Assembly (NCBI RefSeq): GCF_016894445.1 | Contig: NZ_CP056775.1 | Coordinates: forward strand, 1,304,001 to 1,368,000 | Source: Dyadobacter sandarakinus | Lineage (GTDB): Bacteria; Bacteroidota; Bacteroidia; Cytophagales; Spirosomataceae | Reading direction: 5' to 3' | DNA: 64,000 nucleotides | In this document: piece by piece, positions 17,467-25,751 of the stretch | Position numbering within the stretch: position 1 is the first letter of the stretch | How the letters are laid out: every line of letters begins with the position of its first letter | Program-made: the position numbers and the translations under genes | The notes under the pieces: generated by a model | Database searches by the model: none | The model's input: only the letters and a program-made list of their open reading frames with translations | Told to the model about the DNA's origin: nothing

Positions 17467-20400
17467 GTGTTCAAGATTTACAGTTCTTCGGCTGGTTCCG
17501 GCAAGACCTATACGCTCACAAAGGAATACCTGAAACTGGCATTAAATGCACAGTCTGAGGGTTATTTCAAACATATACTGGCAGTTACATTTACCAATGC
17601 GGCTGCTAACGAAATGAAGGACCGCATCCTTACCATGCTGCGGCTGTTTTCGGAGTATCCTGCTTCGAATGCCGCAATGCCTGTAATGCTGGCGGATATC
17701 GTGCGCGAGCTGCATCCCGGAGCGGAGGCAGACAGTATATTGATGCAGGAAAAAGCACAGGAGCTGGCAGTGCGCGCGAGGTTGGTTTTCCGGCAGATCC
17801 TGCACCGGTATTCAGACTTCTCGGTGATGACCATCGACAAGTTTACCCAGCGACTGGTGAGCAGCTTCACCGACGAACTCGGCATCCCCTTTATTTTTGA
17901 AACACAACTCGACAGCGACCTGCTGGATGAAGCGGTTGACCGCCTGCTGGCCAGGATCGGGGAGGAAGGCGAGGACGTACTGACCACGATCGTCGAGCGC
18001 TACTACCGTGAGCAGGCCGAGGAAGGAAGAGGCTGGGGAACCCTGCCCAATCAGATACGCCAGACGGCAGAAACCTTGCTTAATGAGCAAAGTTACCTCG
18101 AGATGAAGCGGGTAGAGGATCTCGGCATGGAGGACTGGATTGCGATCCGCAAGCAAATGCGCGAGTACGTGCGCGGCGAAGAGCAGAAAATCGCGCGTCT
18201 GGCAAAAGGTGCATTTCAGATGATCCAGGAGACTTTTTTGGCTGAAAAGGATTTTTTCCAGAGCGGCAGAGGCATATACGGATATTTCCGGGAACGCTCG
18301 GAGGAAAAAAAGCTTTGGGCAGAACCGAATTCCTACGTTTACAAAACCATCGGTGAAGGTACATGGTACGGTGCAAAAGCGCCCGCATTGATCAGGAACG
18401 AAATAGAGGCGCTGCGGAACGATCTTGAAAACCACTTTCACCAGATTGAAAACATCCGACTGTCGCAAACCGGGACAGTACTGCTGTACCAGCAGCTCGA
18501 CCGGCATATGTACCACCTCTCGCTCCTCGGAGAAATCAGGAAAGAGTTTGACGCTCTGCTGCGCCAGAATAACCAGGTACATATCTCAGATTTCAACCGG
18601 AAAATAGCGGCGATCGTAGCGCAGGAGCCGGTGCCCTTCATTTTCGAGCGTCTTGGCGAGCGGTACAACCATATTCTGGTGGATGAGTTTCAGGACACCT
18701 CGAAGCTGCAATTTGCCAATCTCCTGCCATTGATGGAAAATGCACTCGCGGGCGGATATTTTAATCTTGTTGTCGGGGATGCGAAGCAATCCATCTACCG
18801 GTTTCGCAGCGGCGATATGGACCTGATCCTGCATTTATCGCAAAACCAGATGGTGCAGCTCGGCACCTTGCTGGGCAACAATGAATTTCATCTCGAAAGG
18901 CTGCAAAGCCTGGAATACTTCCTGGAAATTAACCAGCTGCGTGTAAACAGGCGGAGTTTTCGCGAGATTACGACCTTCAACAACCAGTTTTTTGCATTCA
19001 TTGCCGCGCAGATGTCGGGTGAGTTCCCGCTCATTGAAGACGTTTACGACCAGCATTTTCAGCAGGAAATACCCGAAGGGGTTAAAGACGGCGGGCATGT
19101 GGAAATTGAATTCGTAGAGATGGGCGACGAGCCCGACAGCACGGAGGACGAAGACCGCCCGGCTGATCCGATTGTAGGCAGGACCGTAGCGCTGGTTCGC
19201 GAAATGAGAGAGCACGGGTATAACTGGCGGGACCTGGCCGTGCTTTGCCGACGTAAAAAAGAGGCAACTACACTTGCCAATGAGTTGAAGAAACAGGGTT
19301 TTCCGCTCATTTCGGACGATGCGCTTTCCTTGGGTTACTCCCGGTCGGTGCATTTTGTGATCTCTTTTATGAAAGTGCTGCACGGATCCGACAATCGCCT
19401 GGCCAGGTATGAGGCTGCGTACCTTTTTCATCATGTGATCAGACGTCAAAACCCGAGTGCACGGGAGTACGAGCAGATCCGCCAGCTGTGCGAAGCACCG
19501 GGACTGGATAGTTTTCTTACCTACTTTCACCGCTGGAAGGTGCAGCTGAATGCTTTCAGGCTGCGGCAGCTGTCGGTTTTTGAGCTGAGTGAAACACTCA
19601 TGAAGCGTTTCGGGATGTTTGAAAGCCTGTATGAAAGTGAGTACCTGTTCCGCTTTCTGGATGTGGTACTTGAATTCGGAAACCGCAAGACGAACCACCT
19701 GGGTGATTTCCTGATCTACTGGCAGCATGCTAAAAACAAGCTCTCCATAACAATTCCCGAGGAAACGGATGCGATCCGCATCACAACCATTCACAAGTCA
19801 AAAGGACTGGAGTACCCGGTGGTGATCGTGCCGTATGCCCAGTGGAAAACATCGCCCAATGCACGGCTCGACCGGATATGGGTGAACCTGGATGATATGG
19901 AAGATGATGCCCTTCAGCGCAGTGGCGAGCCCGGTAAGAAGCTGAGGAGCTCGATGGTTTCGGTGGTGAAGGATCTGGAAAATACACCGGTAGCGGACCA
20001 GTACCAGAATGAAAAAACACGTACCCTCGTGGAAAATCTCAACCTGCTGTATGTAGCATTTACCCGGCCGGTGCAGCGGTTGTATGTTCTGGCGAAAAGA
20101 GAAAGACAATGGGACTCGGGACAGCAGGTAAACCACTGGCTGAAAGATTTCCTGGCCAGCGAGCATGTGACGCCTGCCTGGGACGAAGGTCTGTCGCGGT
20201 ATGTGCTGGCCCAGGGAGCCGGCACCTTGCAGCACGCCCACCGGAAGTCGGGGGCGGAAACCTTCTATATGCGCGAGGTACTCAGTAACGATCGTACCGA
20301 ATCACTGCGCCTCAGACGCCTTGCAGACCGTATTTTTGATGTGGAAACATTTGAGCCGCGCCTGGATCTGCTCCAAAAAACAAAGTACCTGCTTACCCGC

Positions 20401-20784
20401 CTGCGAAGTTTGGCCGACCTGCCCGATATGCTCGAACGACTGACCGATGAGGGTATTTTTATCAAAAAAGAAGGCATTGAAATAGGGGAGCACGTGCACC
20501 GCTACCTTTCAGATCCCGTGCTCCGCCGTCTTTATCAGGAAGACAGCCACGTTCAGATCAATAAAGAGCTCCTGATTCCCGGCGGCAAAATGCTGCATAT
20601 AGACCGGGTCGTTCAGCAGGCGAACGGATCTGTGACCTTTGTTACCTTTATCGGAGGAACGGGCACCGACGATGCGCGCAGGCATATGAAGAAGCTTGTA
20701 GGTGCCTATCAGGACTCCGGGAAGCTCGCGCATGGAGTTTTGGTGACACTGGGCACCGGAAGTGTGGAAGAAGTACAGAATTAA
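17467..20784 (+). CDS. UvrD/AddA-like superfamily 1 helicase with a degenerate C-terminal nuclease region
   Basis: A 1105-residue protein starting at GTG 17467 (FKIYSSSAGSGKT follows directly, so the Walker A at residues 7-14 fixes the start). SF1A helicase motifs are present: LVDEFQDTSK near 405 (Walker B), GDAKQSIYRFRSGD (motif III), ITTIHKSKGLEYPVV (motif V), and LLYVAFTRPVQRLYV (motif VI). This is the arrangement of AddA/RecB-type subunits that process double-strand breaks. The last 110 residues should be a PD-(D/E)XK nuclease: GEHVHRYL and HIDRVV are recognisable, but the position of the usual DYKTG motif reads TFIGGTG, without acidic residue or Lys. The nuclease is therefore probably inactive. 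No AddB-like partner is adjacent. Confidence 0.85.
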   Translation: MFKIYSSSAGSGKTYTLTKEYLKLALNAQSEGYFKHILAVTFTNAAANEMKDRILTMLRLFSEYPASNAAMPVMLADIVRELHPGAEADSILMQEKAQELAVRARLVFRQILHRYSDFSVMTIDKFTQRLVSSFTDELGIPFIFETQLDSDLLDEAVDRLLARIGEEGEDVLTTIVERYYREQAEEGRGWGTLPNQIRQTAETLLNEQSYLEMKRVEDLGMEDWIAIRKQMREYVRGEEQKIARLAKGAFQMIQETFLAEKDFFQSGRGIYGYFRERSEEKKLWAEPNSYVYKTIGEGTWYGAKAPALIRNEIEALRNDLENHFHQIENIRLSQTGTVLLYQQLDRHMYHLSLLGEIRKEFDALLRQNNQVHISDFNRKIAAIVAQEPVPFIFERLGERYNHILVDEFQDTSKLQFANLLPLMENALAGGYFNLVVGDAKQSIYRFRSGDMDLILHLSQNQMVQLGTLLGNNEFHLERLQSLEYFLEINQLRVNRRSFREITTFNNQFFAFIAAQMSGEFPLIEDVYDQHFQQEIPEGVKDGGHVEIEFVEMGDEPDSTEDEDRPADPIVGRTVALVREMREHGYNWRDLAVLCRRKKEATTLANELKKQGFPLISDDALSLGYSRSVHFVISFMKVLHGSDNRLARYEAAYLFHHVIRRQNPSAREYEQIRQLCEAPGLDSFLTYFHRWKVQLNAFRLRQLSVFELSETLMKRFGMFESLYESEYLFRFLDVVLEFGNRKTNHLGDFLIYWQHAKNKLSITIPEETDAIRITTIHKSKGLEYPVVIVPYAQWKTSPNARLDRIWVNLDDMEDDALQRSGEPGKKLRSSMVSVVKDLENTPVADQYQNEKTRTLVENLNLLYVAFTRPVQRLYVLAKRERQWDSGQQVNHWLKDFLASEHVTPAWDEGLSRYVLAQGAGTLQHAHRKSGAETFYMREVLSNDRTESLRLRRLADRIFDVETFEPRLDLLQKTKYLLTRLRSLADLPDMLERLTDEGIFIKKEGIEIGEHVHRYLSDPVLRRLYQEDSHVQINKELLIPGGKMLHIDRVVQQANGSVTFVTFIGGTGTDDARRHMKKLVGAYQDSGKLAHGVLVTLGTGSVEEVQN

Positions 20785-20906
20785 GCTGTATTTATTTGAT
20801 TAAGCGACTACATAACCTTCTATTTTAAAACATATTTTATAAGATATAAGGCGATAGAATTAGTTTTAGTATTATTGTGGATAATTCTACCACTTGTTTT
20901 CGCCCT

Positions 20907-23900
20907 ATGCGCCTGACCTTTCAGAGGCAAGTCCTCATTGGCATAAGTTTCTCGATCTTTCTGGTTTTTGTCGTGGGTTTCACTTCTTACATCGCGATCA
21001 ACATTCAGGAAACCAGCTCGCGACTTGTAGATCATACCCGCGAAGTGATGCGCTCGTCTGCATCGGTACGAAACCTGTTGCTGAGAGCTGAGGCTAGTAT
21101 CCGGGGTTACGTGATTACCAGGAACTCTGCATTTGAAAACAATTACCACCAGGCCAGCGGCGCCATTCCCGGCGAGATGGACAAGCTCCGCACGCTCGTG
21201 GCCGACAACCCTACACAGGTAAGCCGCATTGATACGCTCGCACCCATCATGCAGTCGAGGATAGATGTCATGGCCCACCAGTACGACGTCCTGAAATCGG
21301 GTAACTACGATGCGGACACGATTAAAAAGATCATTTTACTGGGCAGAAACCTGTCTTCCCAGATCGAGTTCCAATTCAACCGCATTGAGCATGTGGAAGA
21401 AGAACTGCTGGTTGAGCGTGAGCAAAAGGCTGCGGCGAAAGCAAACCAGGCGAAGCAGTTTATCTTAGGCGGCAGCCTCATATTCCTGCTGGTCATCCTG
21501 CTGCTTTATTATTTTATCAGAAAAACATACCTCTCGCAAATCGCCCAGGAAAAGGAGATTCTGGAAGCCAACCGGCGGCTGGAAGCCTTATCAATGGAAG
21601 ATCAGATAAAAAACTGGATCCTCAATGCCGCGGCAGACGTCAATACCGCCATTCGCGGCATACCTACGCAGGTAGAGCTGAGCGAACGCCTGCTGTCGAG
21701 GATGGCGGAAGTGACCGGCTCCATTGTGAGCGTTATTTATTCGATTGACCGTACCGGGGATAGTCTCGTGCTTACGGGCAAATACGGCGTGGACGAGGCC
21801 CGTGAGATCCCACTCAGCATCCAGTCGGGAGAGGGAATCCTTGGTCAGCTGACGGAAGCGCATGCAGGGGTCAAAAAATTGGAAGTAGCACCCGACTACC
21901 TGGCGATCCGCTCGGGGACGGGTGGGGGAAAAGCTGCATTCGTGTACATCAAGCCGGTAGTGCACGACGACCGGATCGTGGCAATGATAGAGCTTGGATT
22001 TCTCAGCGACCCGGGCGAAAAAGTAGCCAAGCTACTCGACATGATCTCTGACAATGTCGGGGTGGCGGTGATGGCAGCCCAGTCACGGCAAATCGCCATT
22101 GAGCTGCTTGAAAAAACACAGCTGCAGGCCGAGGAACTCGAAAGTCAGCAGGAAGAGCTGCGGGTGACCAATGAGGAGCTTACCCGGCAGACCTCGTTGC
22201 TGCAGGTTTCGGAAGAAGAGCTGCGCGTGCAGCAGGAAGAGCTCAAACAGATCAATACGGAGCTGGAAGAAAAGGCGGTAATGCTGGAAGAGCAGAAGAA
22301 AACCATTGAAGAGGCCCGCGACCAGGTTCAGGTGAAAGCGGATGAGCTCGAACGCAGCGGCCGGTTCAAAAGTGAGTTTTTAGCCAATATGAGTCATGAG
22401 CTGCGTACGCCGCTGAACAGTATCTTGATCCTGTCGAGGATTTTGGGAGAGAACAAGGGTGCTCGCCTGAGTGACGAAGAGCAGCGGTATGCGTCTGTGA
22501 TCCATAATTCGGGCAATGACCTGCTGACGCTGATCAACGACATCCTTGATCTGGCCAAGGTTGAATCGGGCAAAATAGAGCTCTTCCGGGAAAATGTTAA
22601 AACCGACCTGGTACTCTACGAAGTACGCAGCACTTTTCAGACGGTTGCTGAAAACAAAGGGCTCACGCTCAAAGTTGAAAAGCAGGAAAGCTGCCCCGAC
22701 CAGCTTTACATTGATCAGACCCGCCTGATGCAGATCATCCGGAACCTGCTGTCGAATGCCATCAAGTTCACATCGACCCCCGGAACGGTATCACTTTCCG
22801 TAGGAAGCCTGGGCAAGGACCTGTTTTTTGAAGTAGCCGACACGGGTATTGGTATTCCGGAAGACAAGCAGAAGTCAATCTTCGAAGCCTTTCAGCAAGC
22901 CGACGGCTCAACCAGCCGCAAGTACGGGGGTACCGGGCTGGGATTGTCCATCAGCCGGGAAATGGCCATTCTTTTTGGCGGATCTATTTCTCTGAAAAGT
23001 ACACCTGGTGAGGGATCGGTATTTACGCTGTGGATCCCCAATGTGACGGAAGAGGTACAGGAGGAAGCCGTGGAAGTTGCACCCGAGCCGGTAAAAGTGT
23101 CCGATCCAAAGCCGGTTTCGATCACCAAACCCCAGGAAGATGGTCGGGAAGAGCGTTTGCTGCTGATCGAGGACGATGAAATATTTGCTGCCGATATGTC
23201 GGAAAAAGCCCGCACCAGCGGCTTCGATGTCGCGGTAGCCTACAATGGACGCGACGGGCTTGCGATGGTGCGCAGCTTCCGTCCGACGGCCATCATCCTG
23301 GATATGAACCTGCCCGACATGTCGGGCAATGAGGTACTTCAGGAACTGAAATCCGATACCCGTACCAGGCTCATACCTGTACATACCGTGTCCTCGGGCG
23401 ACTATAAGAGTACAGAAATGTTGCGGAACGGAGCGGTGGGTTTTATGCAGAAACCAGTGAACAAGAAATCGGCAGAGAGCATTTTTGATTTACTTAAACT
23501 GGAAGGTAAAGATCTTGAAAAGCAGCGTATACTCCTGATCGAGGACGATACCTATCAAAGTAAATACGTGGGCGACTTCCTGGCCGAGAACAACATTCTT
23601 GTCCTGTATGCCTACTCCGGCGAGGAGGCGCTAAACCTCCTGCGGACGGAGCCGGTAGATGGTATTATCCTGGACGTCAGGCTCGCTGATATGAACGGGC
23701 TCGACCTGCTCGATACGATCAAAAAGAATCCGGAATGGGATCATCTTCCGGTAGTGGTGAATACGGCGGAGGACTTGTCGCAGGCCGACCTGAGCCGCGT
23801 GATGAAGTATGCGCATCCCGTGGTGATGAAAACCAGGAAATCGAATGAGCGCCTGCTGGACGAAGTGAAGCTGTTTCTTAAAAAGATTCAGCCCAAAAAT

Positions 23901-24338
23901 GGAAAGCCGGAGCCGAAAGAGGAGTTTTTTGCCAATCCGGTGGTACATGCCGAACATGTATTTGTGGGCAGGAAGATCCTGCTTGCCGACGACGACATGC
24001 GCAATATTTTTGCGCTCAGTGCCGTCCTGGAAGAAGCAGGCTTTACCATCGAGATTGCTACAAACGGACTTGAAGCGATTGCACGCCTCGAAGAATCCGC
24101 GAACATTGAGCTGGTGCTGATGGACGTGATGATGCCCGAAATGGACGGGATTGAGGCGACAAGGCGGATCAGGCAGGTAGGGAAGTGGGCCAATCTGCCG
24201 ATCATCGCCGTCACTGCAAAGGCCATGCAGGGTGATCGTGAACAATGCCTCGCGGCAGGTGCAAACGATTACATATCGAAGCCGGTGGATATTGACAAGC
24301 TACTTTCACTCATTAAAGTGTGGTTACATTCAGCCTAG
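20907..24338 (+). CDS. CHASE3-GAF hybrid histidine kinase with three receiver domains
   Basis: A membrane sensor of 1143 residues, first gene of a four-gene cassette. Order: helix 1 (about 9-27), CHASE3-type periplasmic domain (about 35-180), helix 2 (about 186-206), GAF (about 230-390), a long Glu/Gln-rich coiled coil (about 395-485), HisKA with phospho-acceptor H497 in NMSHELRTPLNS, HATPase (about 580-715), then three receivers with phospho-Asp D799, D923 and D1073. The middle receiver ends in MKTRK rather than the usual KP and may be atypical. An upstream GTG at 20877 adds ten residues, but two near-matches to the -7 box lie at 20861-20877, so I chose the ATG. It is followed after 4 bases by cheR. 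Confidence 0.88.
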   Translation: MRLTFQRQVLIGISFSIFLVFVVGFTSYIAINIQETSSRLVDHTREVMRSSASVRNLLLRAEASIRGYVITRNSAFENNYHQASGAIPGEMDKLRTLVADNPTQVSRIDTLAPIMQSRIDVMAHQYDVLKSGNYDADTIKKIILLGRNLSSQIEFQFNRIEHVEEELLVEREQKAAAKANQAKQFILGGSLIFLLVILLLYYFIRKTYLSQIAQEKEILEANRRLEALSMEDQIKNWILNAAADVNTAIRGIPTQVELSERLLSRMAEVTGSIVSVIYSIDRTGDSLVLTGKYGVDEAREIPLSIQSGEGILGQLTEAHAGVKKLEVAPDYLAIRSGTGGGKAAFVYIKPVVHDDRIVAMIELGFLSDPGEKVAKLLDMISDNVGVAVMAAQSRQIAIELLEKTQLQAEELESQQEELRVTNEELTRQTSLLQVSEEELRVQQEELKQINTELEEKAVMLEEQKKTIEEARDQVQVKADELERSGRFKSEFLANMSHELRTPLNSILILSRILGENKGARLSDEEQRYASVIHNSGNDLLTLINDILDLAKVESGKIELFRENVKTDLVLYEVRSTFQTVAENKGLTLKVEKQESCPDQLYIDQTRLMQIIRNLLSNAIKFTSTPGTVSLSVGSLGKDLFFEVADTGIGIPEDKQKSIFEAFQQADGSTSRKYGGTGLGLSISREMAILFGGSISLKSTPGEGSVFTLWIPNVTEEVQEEAVEVAPEPVKVSDPKPVSITKPQEDGREERLLLIEDDEIFAADMSEKARTSGFDVAVAYNGRDGLAMVRSFRPTAIILDMNLPDMSGNEVLQELKSDTRTRLIPVHTVSSGDYKSTEMLRNGAVGFMQKPVNKKSAESIFDLLKLEGKDLEKQRILLIEDDTYQSKYVGDFLAENNILVLYAYSGEEALNLLRTEPVDGIILDVRLADMNGLDLLDTIKKNPEWDHLPVVVNTAEDLSQADLSRVMKYAHPVVMKTRKSNERLLDEVKLFLKKIQPKNGKPEPKEEFFANPVVHAEHVFVGRKILLADDDMRNIFALSAVLEEAGFTIEIATNGLEAIARLEESANIELVLMDVMMPEMDGIEATRRIRQVGKWANLPIIAVTAKAMQGDREQCLAAGANDYISKPVDIDKLLSLIKVWLHSA

Positions 24339-24342
24339 TCGT

Positions 24343-25158
24343 ATGGTAACAATCGAATACTCGGACCTGGAACTGATCATCAGGAAAATTCACGAAATAT
24401 CGGGATTCGATTTCTCGGGTTATGCGCGGCCCTCGCTGCTGCGGAGGGCCAGCAGGTACCTGACCGGCAAAGCCATGGACGTGCAGCAGCTGATGGAGCA
24501 TATCCGGCCCGGAGGCAAGGTCGTGTACGATCTGATCCAGGAACTGACGGTGAATTATTCGGAAATGTTCCGTGATCCGGACTTTTACGTACGGCTGCGG
24601 TCGGAAGTATTCAGCTACCTCGAATCCTATCCGTCCGTGCGCATGTGGATTGCGGGATGCGCCTCAGGCGAAGAAGCATTTTCAATGGCGATCATGCTGA
24701 AGGAGGCCGGATTTCTGGACAAGTCTATCATTTATGCCACAGACCTCAACAGCCGTGTGCTGGCTTCGGCCCGCGAAGGTGTTTTTACGCTGGGCAATGT
24801 GCGCACTTTTTCTGAGAATTACCTCCTTGCTGCGGGCAAGCATTCATTGTCTGAGTACTACCATGTGTCGTACAACAAGGCGGTCATCTCGCCCGAGGTC
24901 AGGAAGAACATCGTTTTTTCAATTCACGATCTCACGGGTGACGGCGTGTTTAACGAGTTTCAGCTGATCAGCTGCCGCAATGTGATGATCTACTTCAACC
25001 TGGAACTTCGCCAGCGTGTATTCCGGCTTTTGTACGACAGCCTGAGCATGCTGGGCTTTCTTTGTCTGGGAAAACGGGAAACACTCCGGTACTCGGGCAT
25101 TGAGCAGCATTTCAGGATCATCGACAGTTCACTCAACATTTATCAGAAGATCAGATGA
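24343..25158 (+). CDS. cheR: CheR-type protein-glutamate methyltransferase
   Basis: A 271-residue CheR that uses SAM to methylate Glu side chains on a signalling protein. The N-terminal helical domain covers about 5-75. The SAM-binding domain has GCASGEE at 105-111, YATDLNSRVL, and SCRNVMIYF at 210-218. The start is the ATG at 24343: a longer frame from 24232 only overlaps the kinase end. No pentapeptide-tether receptor, CheA or CheW occurs in the window, so the substrate is likely the neighbouring kinase or an unlinked protein. It shares ATGA with cheB. Confidence 0.92.
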   Translation: MVTIEYSDLELIIRKIHEISGFDFSGYARPSLLRRASRYLTGKAMDVQQLMEHIRPGGKVVYDLIQELTVNYSEMFRDPDFYVRLRSEVFSYLESYPSVRMWIAGCASGEEAFSMAIMLKEAGFLDKSIIYATDLNSRVLASAREGVFTLGNVRTFSENYLLAAGKHSLSEYYHVSYNKAVISPEVRKNIVFSIHDLTGDGVFNEFQLISCRNVMIYFNLELRQRVFRLLYDSLSMLGFLCLGKRETLRYSGIEQHFRIIDSSLNIYQKIR

Positions 25159-25736
25159 TAGAACCTGTCATGGAACCGCTGAGTATCGTACTGATAGCCG
25201 GATCATCAGGAAGTTTTTCACTTTTTGAAAAAATCCTCTCGCAGCTGCGGAGTCCGCTCAGCTTTGCATTGATTTTCATTTTACACCGGGGCAAATCGAG
25301 CAAAAATGCGCTCCCGGATCTATTTAAAAACAAAACGAATGTAGTCATGAAGGAACCCTACCATCTCGACCCGATTCTGCCGGATTGCATTTACTTTCCT
25401 TTTCCCGACTACCACCTGCTCGTAGGGCCCGACAGCCGGTTCTACTGCGACCGGTCGGACAGGGACTTTTTCTCAAGACCCAGCATTGATGCGACCTTTG
25501 TGTCCGCAGCCGTGTCGGGCATTCCGGTGCGGGCTGCCATGCTGTTTTCCGGTTCCAATGCCGATGGGGCGGAGGGGCTGGCATTGCTGGCGGACAAAGG
25601 GTATGCCACTTATATCCAGGACCCGGCAACCGCCGAGTTTCCCAGAATGCCCGCCGCGGCGCTGGTACGGTGCGATAAACATATTTTGTTAAAACAGGAA
25701 AACTTCTTCGAAGCTGTAAACGGTATTTTAAGTTAG
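25155..25736 (+). CDS. cheB: CheB-type methylesterase, stand-alone catalytic domain
   Basis: A 193-residue protein holding only the methylesterase domain, without the N-terminal receiver that controls CheB in classical chemotaxis. The triad is visible: Ser18 in AGSSGSF, His44 in ILHRGK, Asp137 in SGSNADGAEG. It should hydrolyse Glu methyl esters (or deamidate Gln) placed by the upstream CheR. ATG 25155 overlaps the cheR stop by four bases, indicating translational coupling. Without a receiver its activity may be set by one of the kinases' receivers or be constitutive. Confidence 0.9.
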   Translation: MIEPVMEPLSIVLIAGSSGSFSLFEKILSQLRSPLSFALIFILHRGKSSKNALPDLFKNKTNVVMKEPYHLDPILPDCIYFPFPDYHLLVGPDSRFYCDRSDRDFFSRPSIDATFVSAAVSGIPVRAAMLFSGSNADGAEGLALLADKGYATYIQDPATAEFPRMPAAALVRCDKHILLKQENFFEAVNGILS

Positions 25737-25751
25737 AGCTCAACGTTGATT

